64,000 nucleotides of DNA, taken from Marinomonas sp. UCMA 3892. GTDB lineage: Bacteria; Pseudomonadota; Gammaproteobacteria; Pseudomonadales; Marinomonadaceae. Below, piece after piece: positions 1 through 7,246 of this stretch. The stretch spans positions 1 through 64,000 of the forward strand of contig NZ_PTXN01000016.1 in assembly GCF_012726345.1 (NCBI RefSeq), written 5' to 3'. Numbering within the stretch: position 1 is the stretch's first letter; each line of letters starts with the position of its first letter. Below the pieces are notes generated by a model. It saw only the letters and a list, made by a program, of their open reading frames with translations. It had not been told where the DNA came from and did not search any database. A program made the translations under genes and the position numbers.

Positions 1-226
1 TCGCTGGATCACTCATGTTGTACCAGTTCTGCATAAAGTGAATGCGTAGCATGGTAGCGAGAGGGTATGGACGCCGACCATTGCCAGCTTTTGGGTAAAA
101 CGGCTCAATCTGAGCTTCGAGCTGTAGCCATGGAATCAGCTCATTCATCCGACCAAGGAAGAGCTCTTTGCGAGTCTTGCGGCGTTTGCTGGTAAATTCG
201 GTATCGGCGAAGGAAAGCTGATTCAT
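1..226 (-). CDS. IS5-family transposase, N-terminal part
   Basis: Transposase of the IS5 family, which moves the element by DDE chemistry. The first 75 codons are present, from ATG at 226-224. They read [11 protein letters not shown], then [16 protein letters not shown], then a segment with [20 protein letters not shown] and an N-terminal DUF772-type region ([15 protein letters not shown]). This matches the start of E. coli IS5 transposase closely, as remembered. The catalytic DDE residues lie beyond base 1, so activity cannot be judged. Confidence 0.9.
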   Translation of the reverse strand, partial: MNQLSFADTEFTSKRRKTRKELFLGRMNELIPWLQLEAQIEPFYPKAGNGRRPYPLATMLRIHFMQNWYNMSDPA

Positions 227-293
227 GTCATTCGGTCTTGAGGTAATGGTCAGATCGGCATTGTCTCATATTGGGGACTTAATCGCAGTTTCC
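1..293 (-). mobile_element. IS5-family insertion sequence, one end only
   Basis: One end of an IS5-like element cut by the window edge. The terminus at 273-293, read on the minus strand, is GGAAACTGCGATTAAGTCCCC, resembling the known IS5 terminal repeat (GGAAGGTGCGAACAAGTCCC). It is followed inward by the start of an IS5-type transposase gene. The adjacent bases 294-297 are TTAA, which fits the 4-bp target sites used by this family. The element lies inside an IS1182-type transposase gene. The other end and the second target copy are outside the window. Confidence 0.85.
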
Positions 294-594
294 TTAATCG
301 TTCCAATAACCACATCAACTCAACATTTCGGTGACTTTCTTTTTCCAGCCTACGAGATGACTGGATTCGGTTGAGGTAACCGTAAATATAGAGCTTTAGC
401 ATAGTTGAGGGGTGATAGCCTGGACGACCAGTACCTTTAGGCACCATTTGTTGAAACCCTAAAGATTCCAAATCAAGCTCATTCACGAAAACGTCAATAA
501 CCTTAACTGGGTTCTCAACGGAGATAAAATCATCCAATACTTCTGGGAATAAAGTGGCTTGATGTCGGCCTTGGCCTGAAATGAAACGAGACAT
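294..594 (-). pseudogene. IS1182-type transposase, interrupted by the IS5 element
   Basis: N-terminal 100 codons of a transposase of the IS1182 type (DUF772 domain). The protein begins MSRFISGQGRHQ and contains the family-typical stretches TGRPGYHPSTMLKLYIYGY and NVELMWLLERL. The frame then runs into the IS5-like end at 293, and the last 14 codons of the open frame (to 250) are read from IS DNA. The gene is therefore broken by insertion right after codon LLERL. It starts at ATG 594. The IS1182-type element's own end was not identified with certainty in 600-800. Confidence 0.85.
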
Positions 595-805
595 GGAGAA
601 TAACTCCGAGAAGATTAATCTAACTACTAGAATATATTCTAATGATTAGCGAATCTTGATCAAGAGTTTTCACACAGTCTGGGCACATTTACGACTGAGC
701 CTTACTTGCTAATTGTGCGTTTTAGTTCGCCTCTATTTCAATAGTTGAGGCAGTGCTGACTTTTACATTTCTAGAAACTATATTAAAAATGTTTGGTCAG
801 AAACA

Positions 806-1543
806 TTAAGATTTGCAGCTTGAATATAATTTATTAAATTTCCTAGCACCCTTATCACTATAGGAAAGGCTGTACTTCTCAATCAAATACTTCCAGTGGC
901 TCAAGTACTCACAATGGTAATCTTTATTCGGTGGCATCCATCTATCCGGACCCTTTGCGCTTTTTGACTGGTTTAACCCATCATCAACAGCTAGTAGATT
1001 TTCATAATCATTGGCGAATAAAGCCTTCTTACTCTTTGACCAAGAAGCCCCGCCATGACGGTGAGCCCAAGCCAAAGGAATAATGTGATCAATATCTAGA
1101 TCGCTAGGCCTTGTGTATTTATTCCCGCTGTATGGGTCATACCATACGCCGTTGCTAACATAGCATCCGTCAGGAGACATCTTAGCAGGCTTAAGCGAAC
1201 TTGACGCAAGAACCTCATGGCGAGTATTAATGCAATCTCGATCTTTATCTAACCAATGATCCCAATCATCCCTATTATATACTGAACTAAACTGGCGCTT
1301 TTCACGCCTAGCTTCTTGGGTAGCATTTTCAACTTGTAATTGAGCACGTTTACATTTTTCTGTGTGACAATGATATTTGCCTGTTTTAGACGACGTATGT
1401 CCTCCGTATTTGTCAACGCCTCCAGGATGCGCTATTGCTAGTTGAGTACAAAAAGAAAAGGCCGTAGCAAACAAAAATAACGTCTGAGAAAATCGTCGAA
1501 TAAACATATTTATTTGGTTAAAATGTCGTGCTGAAATAAACAT
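806..1543 (-). CDS. Secreted HNH nuclease with YHYH segment (GmrSD C-terminal/DUF1524-like)
   Basis: Predicted secreted or periplasmic HNH endonuclease of about 245 residues. The N-terminus carries a signal peptide (hydrophobic LFLFATAFSFCTQLAIA). Right after it is a His-rich segment with HPGG, KYGGHTSSKTG and KYHCH, seen in other exported nucleases. The C-terminal half holds the HNH core: DIDHIIPLAWAHRHG, then FANDYENLLAVDDGLNQSK and KGPDRWMPPN, as in the DUF1524 family. The open frame starts at a TTG at 1555. I chose ATG 1543 because GGTGA lies just upstream of it and would be inside the gene otherwise. It is cargo in the variable region next to a truncated endA; a role in degrading incoming or extracellular DNA is inference. 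Confidence 0.8.
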   Translation of the reverse strand: MFISARHFNQINMFIRRFSQTLFLFATAFSFCTQLAIAHPGGVDKYGGHTSSKTGKYHCHTEKCKRAQLQVENATQEARREKRQFSSVYNRDDWDHWLDKDRDCINTRHEVLASSSLKPAKMSPDGCYVSNGVWYDPYSGNKYTRPSDLDIDHIIPLAWAHRHGGASWSKSKKALFANDYENLLAVDDGLNQSKSAKGPDRWMPPNKDYHCEYLSHWKYLIEKYSLSYSDKGARKFNKLYSSCKS

Positions 1544-1616
1544 AAATATCACCAAAATGTTCTTATAAAGTTATGTCAACTTATTATTAAAGTGGAATCC
1601 CGAAAAAAGTAGATAG

Positions 1617-2036
1617 TTAAAGGGCTGCGAGATAATGTCTACTAAATGCCTTGACAGGTAAAGACCCTACAGATGGTACAAGGTTATGGAGATCCGACAC
1701 CATTTTAGAAAACTCAGCATCATTCTTTTCACAGTTCCGACGACCACCATTTTGCCAGCATTGGCGTTGATGGCCAATTTCCCAAGCTGAGACAACGTGC
1801 TCCCACTCTAAGCGTTCTCCTCGTTTCGGTTGCTTCCTTGGTTCATATCCGCAAGATGCAGCATCAATCGCACCATCATTGTTATAGCTACATCCACAGT
1901 AAAACGTACTCTGGTTGTCTTGGTAAATTTCTCGGGCAAATCGTTTTGCCTGACTGAACGATGTGGGGTGTTCTGCAATTGCAGGTATAGCGAACAACGC
2001 TATAAAGAAAGTAACGAAAAAATCAGTTCTATTCAT
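1617..2036 (-). pseudogene. endA: Truncated endonuclease I (EndA/Dns/Vvn family)
   Basis: Periplasmic non-specific endonuclease I, 139 residues here against roughly 210-235 in the family. A signal peptide (FFVTFFIALFAIPAIA) is followed by the family's Cys-containing FYCGCSY and the active-site region LEWEHVVSAWEIGHQRQCW, with the catalytic His, and then DLHNLVPSVG. Family members continue with EVNGDRSN; here the frame goes to SLPVKAFSRHYLAAL and stops, so the C-terminal third, including part of the fold around the metal site, is missing. The catalytic His and the DLHNL Asn are kept. Probably a remnant, though a secreted fragment cannot be ruled out. Confidence 0.8.
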
Positions 2037-2104
2037 GTAGCTTGGCCAAAAATGACAGTTAAATTCATTTTAATGATTTTGATAGAAAATGCAGCAAGAT
2101 GAAG

Positions 2105-2123
2105 AGCCCCTTCGAGAGGGGCT
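2105..2123. terminator. Hairpin downstream of the DUF1845 gene
   Basis: Perfect 7-bp inverted repeat AGCCCCT/AGGGGCT with loop TCGAG, 22 bp past the stop of the minus-strand gene ending at 2145. There is no clear T-tract on either side, so terminator activity is uncertain. Confidence 0.5.
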
Positions 2124-2144
2124 GGTTGATGGGAGCCTGGTTGG

Positions 2145-2747
2145 CTAGTTGGCGGGGGTATCTGTTTCCTCTTCAGTGATATCGTCATCGGTTAAAGGCA
2201 CCGATTGTTCAACTTCTGCTTCTTTACCCTTAGCTTGGGCTGATTTTCGTGCTCGAATTTCGATATCAATAATGCGTCGTGCAAGTTTGATAATGCGCTG
2301 TTGCCATGCGTAGTTGCCATCAACACGTTGTTTGTTGCTAAGCACGCTAGACAACCAGAGTGTGTCCATTGAGATCATCAACGCATCGAGTTTGCGAACT
2401 AAGCCGACAAACTGGCCAACCTGAGGCGAGCTGATTTTGGCGTTGAAGGTAATCGGGTCGGTGTAGTCAGGTACTTCATCGATGCCGTTGGACTCCATCA
2501 GTTTGTCCAAACGAGCTTGTTCGCTGTCTACCACCTTAGCGCAATCCTCGATCAACTGGCTAATGATCTGTTCCACTTCATCAATTTCGTTCTCATCGCC
2601 AATGATGCGCAAGATGACATCGATTCCATAAAGCGCACTGACCGTCCGTTTAAAAACACGGTCAACGACACGTTGCGCCTGTAAGCTGTTAATTGTGAAT
2701 GATTGTTCAAAGATTGGTTTTGAGTAATTGGGTTTTGCTTGGGCCAT
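2145..2747 (-). CDS. DUF1845/PFL_4669-type ICE protein (SXT s063-like)
   Basis: A 200-residue, mostly helical, acidic protein that matches in position and character the conserved gene at this place in SXT/R391 elements and the PFL_4669 (DUF1845) family of conjugative-element proteins. That family includes the AcaB regulator of IncC plasmids. The N-terminus (QSFTINSLQAQRVVDRVFKRT) could be a short strand plus helix DNA-binding segment; the C-terminal 30 residues are very acidic (LTDDDITEEETD). It starts at ATG 2747 and diverges from the ssb operon, so the two share the 367-bp region between them. A regulatory role is inferred from the family, not shown here. Confidence 0.7.
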   Translation of the reverse strand: MAQAKPNYSKPIFEQSFTINSLQAQRVVDRVFKRTVSALYGIDVILRIIGDENEIDEVEQIISQLIEDCAKVVDSEQARLDKLMESNGIDEVPDYTDPITFNAKISSPQVGQFVGLVRKLDALMISMDTLWLSSVLSNKQRVDGNYAWQQRIIKLARRIIDIEIRARKSAQAKGKEAEVEQSVPLTDDDITEEETDTPAN

Positions 2748-3114
2748 AAGTTTGCTCCTGATATGACAATAATCAGTCCCTAGCCTAATCCTCAGTGAGG
2801 TAATGGCCTTTCAGCTAGGTGGAAGAATTGAGCATCTTTCTGACTATCCTGTCTGGATAAGACGGTTACACTGAATATCAAATATTGCTGATCTGTTTCA
2901 GTGATATCTGCGCCTGAGAGCATGAGCTCAAAGGAAGCCCGCCGCTGAGTATTCTCAGTGGTACTAAGAGGTAGCTAGCCTCCTTAAACAAATAGCCTGC
3001 ATGTTTTTACATGCGCAACCATGCGTTCCTTACGGTTCGCCTTTTTACCACCCAACTGGGGGAGTTTTCCCCAGTTGGGGGTGACTCCTTCACAACCAAA
3101 TTAAGGAGTCACCA
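2748..3114. promoter_or_regulatory. Divergent regulatory region between the DUF1845 gene and the ssb operon
   Basis: No gene is seen in these 367 bases. The region must carry promoters for both directions. Toward the plus-strand operon it is rich in short hairpins: CCGCTGAG/CTCAGTGG at 2942-2961 (one G-T pair), GCATGT/ACATGC around TTTT at 2999-3014, and then the large double hairpin from 3051. In known SXT/R391 elements the SetCD activator drives the operons of this region. I did not recognise a SetCD box with confidence. Confidence 0.5.
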
Positions 3115-3117
3115 ATG
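3051..3117 (+). promoter_or_regulatory. Two-hairpin leader, copy 1 (strongest)
   Basis: Hairpin 1 is a perfect 11-bp stem (3051-3061 with 3069-3079, CCCAACTGGGG). Hairpin 2 is a perfect 11-bp stem (3080-3090 GGTGACTCCTT with 3103-3113 AAGGAGTCACC). The right arm of hairpin 2 contains the Shine-Dalgarno AAGGAG, six bases before ATG 3115. When folded, the ribosome site is fully paired. Confidence 0.8.
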
Positions 3118-3441
3118 GAATATATCTTCGGATTTATTATCCAAATCGCAGGCATTATGTTGCTTGCAAAACTGAGCTGGTCGCTTTTGCGATTACTTGC
3201 TCGTCAAAGCGTGCGCCCGTTTCGATTTGTACTTACTCAAATCAAGCGATTGCTCACACCAACATCAAAACGTCGTCCAATGGCAGTGCCTAAAGTTCCT
3301 GGTATGCCCCGTTTGACATCTGCGTTTTACAAAGAGCCACATCAGTACGACATGGCTTTACTCGAAATACCAACCTATCTGCGTCGTCAGTCTTCTTTGC
3401 CCAGCCGGGTAGAAGCGACTGTGTGCACAGAGTTCAACTAA
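3115..3441 (+). CDS. Small membrane-anchored protein, first gene of the ssb operon
   Basis: A 108-residue protein of unknown function. Residues 5-30 (FGFIIQIAGIMLLAKLSWSLL) form one membrane segment, followed by a strongly basic stretch (RQSVRPFRFVLTQIKRLL, then KRR) that would lie in the cytoplasm, and a polar tail. The start ATG 3115 has AAGGAG six bases upstream, buried in leader hairpin 2. It ends 15 bp before ssb, with no double hairpin between, so ssb is probably translated together with it. Confidence 0.7.
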   Translation: MEYIFGFIIQIAGIMLLAKLSWSLLRLLARQSVRPFRFVLTQIKRLLTPTSKRRPMAVPKVPGMPRLTSAFYKEPHQYDMALLEIPTYLRRQSSLPSRVEATVCTEFN

Positions 3442-3456
3442 GACGAGGAGAACATC

Positions 3457-3876
3457 ATGAAAAACCAAGTAACACTCATAGGCTACGTTGGCGCTGAGCC
3501 AGAGACACGAGCCTATCCATCAGGTGATTTAGTGACCAGTATTTCACTGGCTACTTCTGAGAAATGGCGCGACCGTCAATCCAATGAGCTCAAAGAGCAT
3601 ACGGAATGGCATCGGGTTGTTTTTCGAGATCGTGGTGGATTTAAGTTAGGGCTAAGAGCAAAAGATTTGATCCAAAAAGGAGCGAAGCTTTTTGTTCAAG
3701 GGCCTCAGCGCACGCGCTCATGGGAGAAAGATGGCATTAAGCATCGATTGACTGAAGTGGACGCGGACGAGTTTCTGCTTCTTGATAGTGTGAACAAAGC
3801 ATCCGAGCCATCACCGGCGGATGATGCGAGCTCCCAAGCTAATTGGGCACAAACTTATCCTGAACCAGATTTTTAA
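3457..3876 (+). CDS. ssb: Single-stranded DNA-binding protein
   Basis: SSB of 139 residues, coating single-stranded DNA during transfer and recombination. The OB-fold is seen in VTLIGYVGAEPETRAYPSG, then TEWHRVVFRD and LIQKGAKLFVQGPQRTRSWEKDG. The C-terminus is short and acidic, ending YPEPDF. This resembles the DDDIPF-type tip through which SSBs recruit partner proteins. The start ATG 3457 has GAGGAG upstream and no hidden leader. It precedes the Bet/Exo recombination genes, as in SXT/R391 elements. Confidence 0.93.
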   Translation: MKNQVTLIGYVGAEPETRAYPSGDLVTSISLATSEKWRDRQSNELKEHTEWHRVVFRDRGGFKLGLRAKDLIQKGAKLFVQGPQRTRSWEKDGIKHRLTEVDADEFLLLDSVNKASEPSPADDASSQANWAQTYPEPDF

Positions 3877-3895
3877 CCGAGCGATAACGCTTTAA

Positions 3896-3958
3896 CCCAG
3901 CCGGGAGTACTTTCCCGTCAGGGGCAGACTCCCACTTTGATTGTCGGAGTCCAAAATG
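3896..3958 (+). promoter_or_regulatory. Two-hairpin leader, copy 2 (before bet)
   Basis: Hairpin 1 pairs 3896-3906 with 3913-3923 (two mismatches). Hairpin 2 pairs GACTCC 3927-3932 with GGAGTC 3946-3951. The Shine-Dalgarno GGAG is inside the second arm, a few bases before ATG 3956. Confidence 0.7.
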
Positions 3959-4774
3959 GAAAAACCAAAGCTAATCCAACGCTTTGCTGAGCGCTTTAGT
4001 GTCGATCCAAACAAGTTGTTCGATACTCTAAAAGCAACAGCATTTAAGCAACGTGACGGTAGTGCACCGACCAATGAGCAGATGATGGCGCTCTTAGTGG
4101 TTGCAGATCAGTACGGCTTGAACCCTTTCACCAAAGAGATTTTTGCGTTCCCTGATAAACAAGCTGGGATTATTCCAGTGGTAGGTGTCGATGGATGGTC
4201 TCGCATCATTAATCAACACGACCAGTTTGATGGCATGGAGTTTAAGACTTCAGAAAACAAAGTCTCCCTGGATGGCGCGAAAGAATGCCCTGAATGGATG
4301 GAATGCATCATCTATCGGCGCGACCGTTCGCACCCAGTCAAAATCACTGAGTATCTGGATGAAGTCTATCGACCGCCTTTTGAAGGTAACGGCAAAAATG
4401 GCCCTTACCGTGTAGATGGTCCATGGCAGACGCACACTAAGCGAATGCTAAGACATAAATCCATGATCCAGTGTTCCCGCATTGCGTTTGGCTTTGTGGG
4501 AATTTTCGATCAAGACGAAGCAGAGCGAATTATCGAAGGCCAAGCAACACACGTTGTTGAGCCATCGGTGATTCCACCCGAGCAAGTTGATGATCGAACC
4601 CGAGGGCTTGTTTGCAAGCTTATCGAGCGGGCGGAAGCTTCAAACGCTTGGAATAGTGCATTGGAATATGCCAATGAACATTTTCAGGGTGTTGAACTGA
4701 CGTTTGCGAAACAAGAAATATTTAATGCACAGCAACAGGCAGCCAAAGCGCTCACACAGCCTTTAGCTTCTTAG
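3956..4774 (+). CDS. bet: Bet single-strand annealing recombinase
   Basis: Phage lambda Beta-type annealing protein of 272 residues, the length known for SXT Bet. It pairs complementary single strands together with Exo in RecA-independent recombination. Family features include VVADQYGLNPFTKEIFAFPDKQ near residue 50, VGVDGWSRIIN, and the region WQTHTKRMLRHKSMIQCSRIAFGF. An open frame extends upstream to TTG 3941, but ATG 3956 follows the GGAG of leader copy 2 and gives the expected length. It lies between ssb and exo in one operon. Confidence 0.93.
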   Translation: MEKPKLIQRFAERFSVDPNKLFDTLKATAFKQRDGSAPTNEQMMALLVVADQYGLNPFTKEIFAFPDKQAGIIPVVGVDGWSRIINQHDQFDGMEFKTSENKVSLDGAKECPEWMECIIYRRDRSHPVKITEYLDEVYRPPFEGNGKNGPYRVDGPWQTHTKRMLRHKSMIQCSRIAFGFVGIFDQDEAERIIEGQATHVVEPSVIPPEQVDDRTRGLVCKLIERAEASNAWNSALEYANEHFQGVELTFAKQEIFNAQQQAAKALTQPLAS

Positions 4775-4796
4775 CGCCACGCATTCATTTTACTAA

Positions 4797-4859
4797 CCCT
4801 GGCGGGATTTTTCTCCCGTCAGGGGGAAGGTCTCGTCTTTTTTTTGGAGATCTTCCATG
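4797..4859 (+). promoter_or_regulatory. Two-hairpin leader, copy 3 (before orfZ)
   Basis: Hairpin 1 pairs CCCTGGCGGGA 4797-4807 with TCCCGTCAGGG 4814-4824 (one G-T). Hairpin 2 pairs GGAAGGTCTC 4825-4834 with GAGATCTTCC 4847-4856 (one G-T), directly abutting ATG 4857 and covering the GGAGA Shine-Dalgarno. Confidence 0.78.
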
Positions 4860-5000
4860 ACTAAATCAGCCTCATTTTTTCGCTTGGTATTGGTTGTTGC
4901 CCTTGTCTTAGGTTCGATTCAAGCCGGTAAAGCGGCAATTGATTCGGTTCAAGCAAGTGTTGTTCAGCACCAAACAGCGTTAGCGCAAGCTGCAAAGTAA
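4857..5000 (+). CDS. orfZ: Small hydrophobic protein OrfZ (between bet and exo)
   Basis: A 47-residue protein: MTKSASFFRLVLVVALVLGS, then a polar tail ending AQAAK. One hydrophobic segment (residues 7-22) suggests a membrane anchor or signal peptide. It sits where SXT/R391 elements have the small gene orfZ (s066) between bet and exo. The start ATG 4857 directly follows leader hairpin 2, whose right arm carries GGAGA. The function is unknown. It may serve as a translated spacer linking bet and exo expression; that is inference. Confidence 0.75.
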   Translation: MTKSASFFRLVLVVALVLGSIQAGKAAIDSVQASVVQHQTALAQAAK

Positions 5001-5008
5001 CCACTTAA

Positions 5009-5063
5009 CCCTGAAGGGGAGTTCTCTCCTTCGGGGGAGTCTCCCCTCAAAGGAGGCAATATG
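5009..5063 (+). promoter_or_regulatory. Two-hairpin leader, copy 4 (before exo)
   Basis: Hairpin 1 is a 12-bp stem (5009-5020 with 5025-5036) closed by a GTTC tetraloop, with two G-T pairs. Hairpin 2 is weaker: CCTC 5045-5048 or CTCC 5041-5044 can pair with the Shine-Dalgarno AGGAGG at 5051-5056, four bases before ATG 5061. Confidence 0.65.
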
Positions 5064-6077
5064 AAGGTTATCGACCTATCACAACGTACTCCTGCATGGC
5101 ACCAGTGGCGCATTGCAGGGGTTACGGCATCTGAAGCCCCAATTATTATGGGGCGTTCACCCTACAAAACACCTTGGCGATTATGGGCAGAAAAAACCGG
5201 ATTCGTATTACCGGAAGACCTGTCAAATAATCCTAATGTGCTTCGCGGTATACGGTTGGAGCCTCAAGCAAGGCGAGCATTTGAGAATGCGCATAATGAC
5301 TTTCTTCTGCCGTTATGTGCTGAAGCTGATCATAACGCAATCTTTCGAGCCAGCTTTGATGGCATCAACGATGCGGGCGAACCCGTTGAACTGAAATGTC
5401 CTTGCCAGTCAGTTTTTGAGGATGTGCAAGCTCACAGAGAACAAAGCGAGGCGTACCAGTTGTATTGGGTGCAAGTACAGCATCAAATACTGGTCGCCAA
5501 TAGCACGCGTGGTTGGTTGGTATTCTATTTTGAGGATCAACTGATTGAGTTTGAAATACAACGAGACGCGGCGTTCTTAACTGAATTGCAAGAAACAGCG
5601 CTTCAGTTTTGGGAGTTAGTACAGACCAAAAAAGAACCGTCAAAATGCCCTGAACAAGATTGTTTTGTTCCCAAGGGTGAAGCCCAATACCGCTGGACAT
5701 CGCTGTCTCGGCAGTATTGCTCAGCACATTCCGAAGTTGTCCGACTGGAAAATCACATTAAATCTTTGAAAGAGGAAATGCGAGACGCCCAGTCAAAATT
5801 GGTCGCCATGATGGGTAACTACGCTCATGCCGACTATGCTGGGGTCAAACTCAGCCGCTACATGATGGCGGGCACGGTGGACTATAAGCAATTGGCCACC
5901 GATAAGTTAGGCGAGCTGGATGAACAGGTTTTAGCCGCTTACCGAAAAGCGCCACAAGAGCGGTTGCGCATTAGCACCAATAAGCCAGAGCAGCCCGTTG
6001 AAACACCAATCAAAATCAGTCTTGAGCAAGATAACTTGGTTCTGCCAGGTGACTCGCCGAGCTCATTTTACTTTTAA
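5061..6077 (+). CDS. exo: Exo, YqaJ-type 5'-3' alkaline exonuclease
   Basis: Lambda Exo/YqaJ-family exonuclease of 338 residues, the expected size for SXT Exo. It resects double-stranded ends to give the single strands used by Bet. Seen in order: TPAWHQWRIAGVTASEAPIIMG near the start (YqaJ motif), ASFDGI near residue 95, then GEPVELKCPC with the catalytic E-x-K, and YWVQVQHQILVANS with the conserved Q. Past residue 210 there is a helical region and a long polar tail ending in SSFYF. The tail recurs on two downstream proteins. AGGAGG lies before the start. Confidence 0.92.
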   Translation: MKVIDLSQRTPAWHQWRIAGVTASEAPIIMGRSPYKTPWRLWAEKTGFVLPEDLSNNPNVLRGIRLEPQARRAFENAHNDFLLPLCAEADHNAIFRASFDGINDAGEPVELKCPCQSVFEDVQAHREQSEAYQLYWVQVQHQILVANSTRGWLVFYFEDQLIEFEIQRDAAFLTELQETALQFWELVQTKKEPSKCPEQDCFVPKGEAQYRWTSLSRQYCSAHSEVVRLENHIKSLKEEMRDAQSKLVAMMGNYAHADYAGVKLSRYMMAGTVDYKQLATDKLGELDEQVLAAYRKAPQERLRISTNKPEQPVETPIKISLEQDNLVLPGDSPSSFYF

Positions 6078-6086
6078 CGTTCACTT

Positions 6087-6107
6087 GGAGCCGATTTCGG
6101 CTCCTTT
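6087..6107 (+). terminator. Hairpin after exo, possible attenuator
   Basis: Perfect 8-bp stem GGAGCCGA/TCGGCTCC (6087-6094, 6097-6104) with a 2-base loop as drawn, followed by TTTCTC. It lies 10 bp past the exo stop. Some 120 bp then separate it from the next leader, so a partial terminator followed by a second promoter for the cobS group is plausible. Confidence 0.5.
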
Positions 6108-6224
6108 CTCATGCGCTTACATCGAGTGCATCAGAAAGCAGTTTCACTCGTAGCCAATGCTGGGTACGAATGATAGAGCGAGCTGAACTCTTACATACAC
6201 AGCCATACCACAATCAACACACCA

Positions 6225-6289
6225 CCCGACGGGGACTTCATTCCCTGTTGGGGCATGGGGCCTCGTTAAAACTAATGAGGTTTACCATG
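6225..6289 (+). promoter_or_regulatory. Two-hairpin leader, copy 5 (before the AAA+ gene)
   Basis: Hairpin 1 pairs 6225-6235 with 6242-6252 (11 bp, two G-T). The second structure pairs CATGG 6254-6258 with CCATG 6285-6289 and CCTC 6261-6264 with GAGG 6277-6280. It thereby occupies both the Shine-Dalgarno GAGG and the start codon itself. Confidence 0.65.
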
Positions 6290-7246
6290 ACAGAACAATC
6301 CCCATTTTTGGTTCAAGTGAATCAAGCGTTTAATGTCCCGGCTCCTGATGCTTTCGTTCTGGAAGGATATGGTGCCGACACTACCCATCCAAACATTCCC
6401 GTTCGCAAGGACGAGTATGTTTTTAGAAAAGAAGACTTACGTGACGTATTGGCGTTCTTGTCTCACCCAGACGGTGACGGTTTGTATATTACAGGCCCCA
6501 CGGGATGCGGTAAGACCTCGCTAATTTGCCAAGTTGCTTCTCGATTGAATTGGCCTGTTCAGCAAATTACTGCGCACGGTCGATTGGAGTTGTCCGATCT
6601 TATCGGTCACCACACGCTGGTTAATGGCAACATGACCTTTGTGTATGGACCGCTGGCACTGGCTGTAAAGCATGGCCATTTACTGATCATTAATGAAATG
6701 GATCTTGCTGAGCCTGCTGAACTGGCTGGGCTGAATGACATTTTGGAAGGTGCCCCGTTGGTCATCGCACAAAATGGCGGTGAGATCATCATGCCACATA
6801 ACAAGTTTCGTTTTATCGCTACCGGCAACAGTGCGGGCAGCGGTGACCAAACGGGCTTGTATCAAGGCGTGCTTCAACAGAATTTGGCTTTTCTTGATCG
6901 CTTTAGAATCATCGAAGCGACCTATGCAGAGCCTTCTGTAGAGGAAGCCATTCTGGAGAACGTTGCGCCGGGCTTGCCAGAAGTCTTTCGCCAAAAAATG
7001 GTGAAAGTGGCTGGTGACATTCGCCGTCTATTTATTGGGGGCGCGGATGGCGGCGCTGAGCTTAGTATCACCATGTCCACTCGGACCTTGGTGCGCTGGG
7101 CAAAGTTAACACTTGCTTTTAAAGGCGCTCCTAACGCAGTGGAGTATGCACTGGTTCGGTCTTTGACGGCTCGTGCTGAGTTGGAGCAACGTGAAGCCAT
7201 TCACCGTATTGCCGCTGATGTCTTCGGTGACCACTGGGAGGATTGA
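6287..7246 (+). CDS. cobS: MoxR/CobS-type AAA+ ATPase
   Basis: AAA+ ATPase of 319 residues, related to the CobS subunit of cobaltochelatase and to MoxR proteins. It has Walker A GPTGCGKTS (near residue 71), Walker B LLIINEMDLAEPAEL, sensor 1 FRFIATGNSAGS, and an Arg-containing segment NLAFLDRFRIIEA. Such ATPases act with VWA-domain partners; a CobT-like VWA protein is encoded downstream at 9638. No other cobalamin genes are near, so the cob name reflects homology only. An open frame reaches back to 6170. ATG 6287 is chosen because it follows GAGG in leader copy 5. The substrate is unknown; with Bet, Exo and SSB around it, work on nucleoprotein complexes is plausible. Confidence 0.85.
   Translation: MTEQSPFLVQVNQAFNVPAPDAFVLEGYGADTTHPNIPVRKDEYVFRKEDLRDVLAFLSHPDGDGLYITGPTGCGKTSLICQVASRLNWPVQQITAHGRLELSDLIGHHTLVNGNMTFVYGPLALAVKHGHLLIINEMDLAEPAELAGLNDILEGAPLVIAQNGGEIIMPHNKFRFIATGNSAGSGDQTGLYQGVLQQNLAFLDRFRIIEATYAEPSVEEAILENVAPGLPEVFRQKMVKVAGDIRRLFIGGADGGAELSITMSTRTLVRWAKLTLAFKGAPNAVEYALVRSLTARAELEQREAIHRIAADVFGDHWED

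Noticed and set aside
1830..2102. Plus-strand open frame opposite endonuclease I
   Set aside because: It is antisense to a recognisable endA frame and has no Shine-Dalgarno or domain.
3051..3113. Ordinary rho-independent terminator before the ssb operon
   Set aside because: There is no T run after either hairpin, and the second one ends on the start codon. The same layout recurs inside the operon, where termination would silence it.
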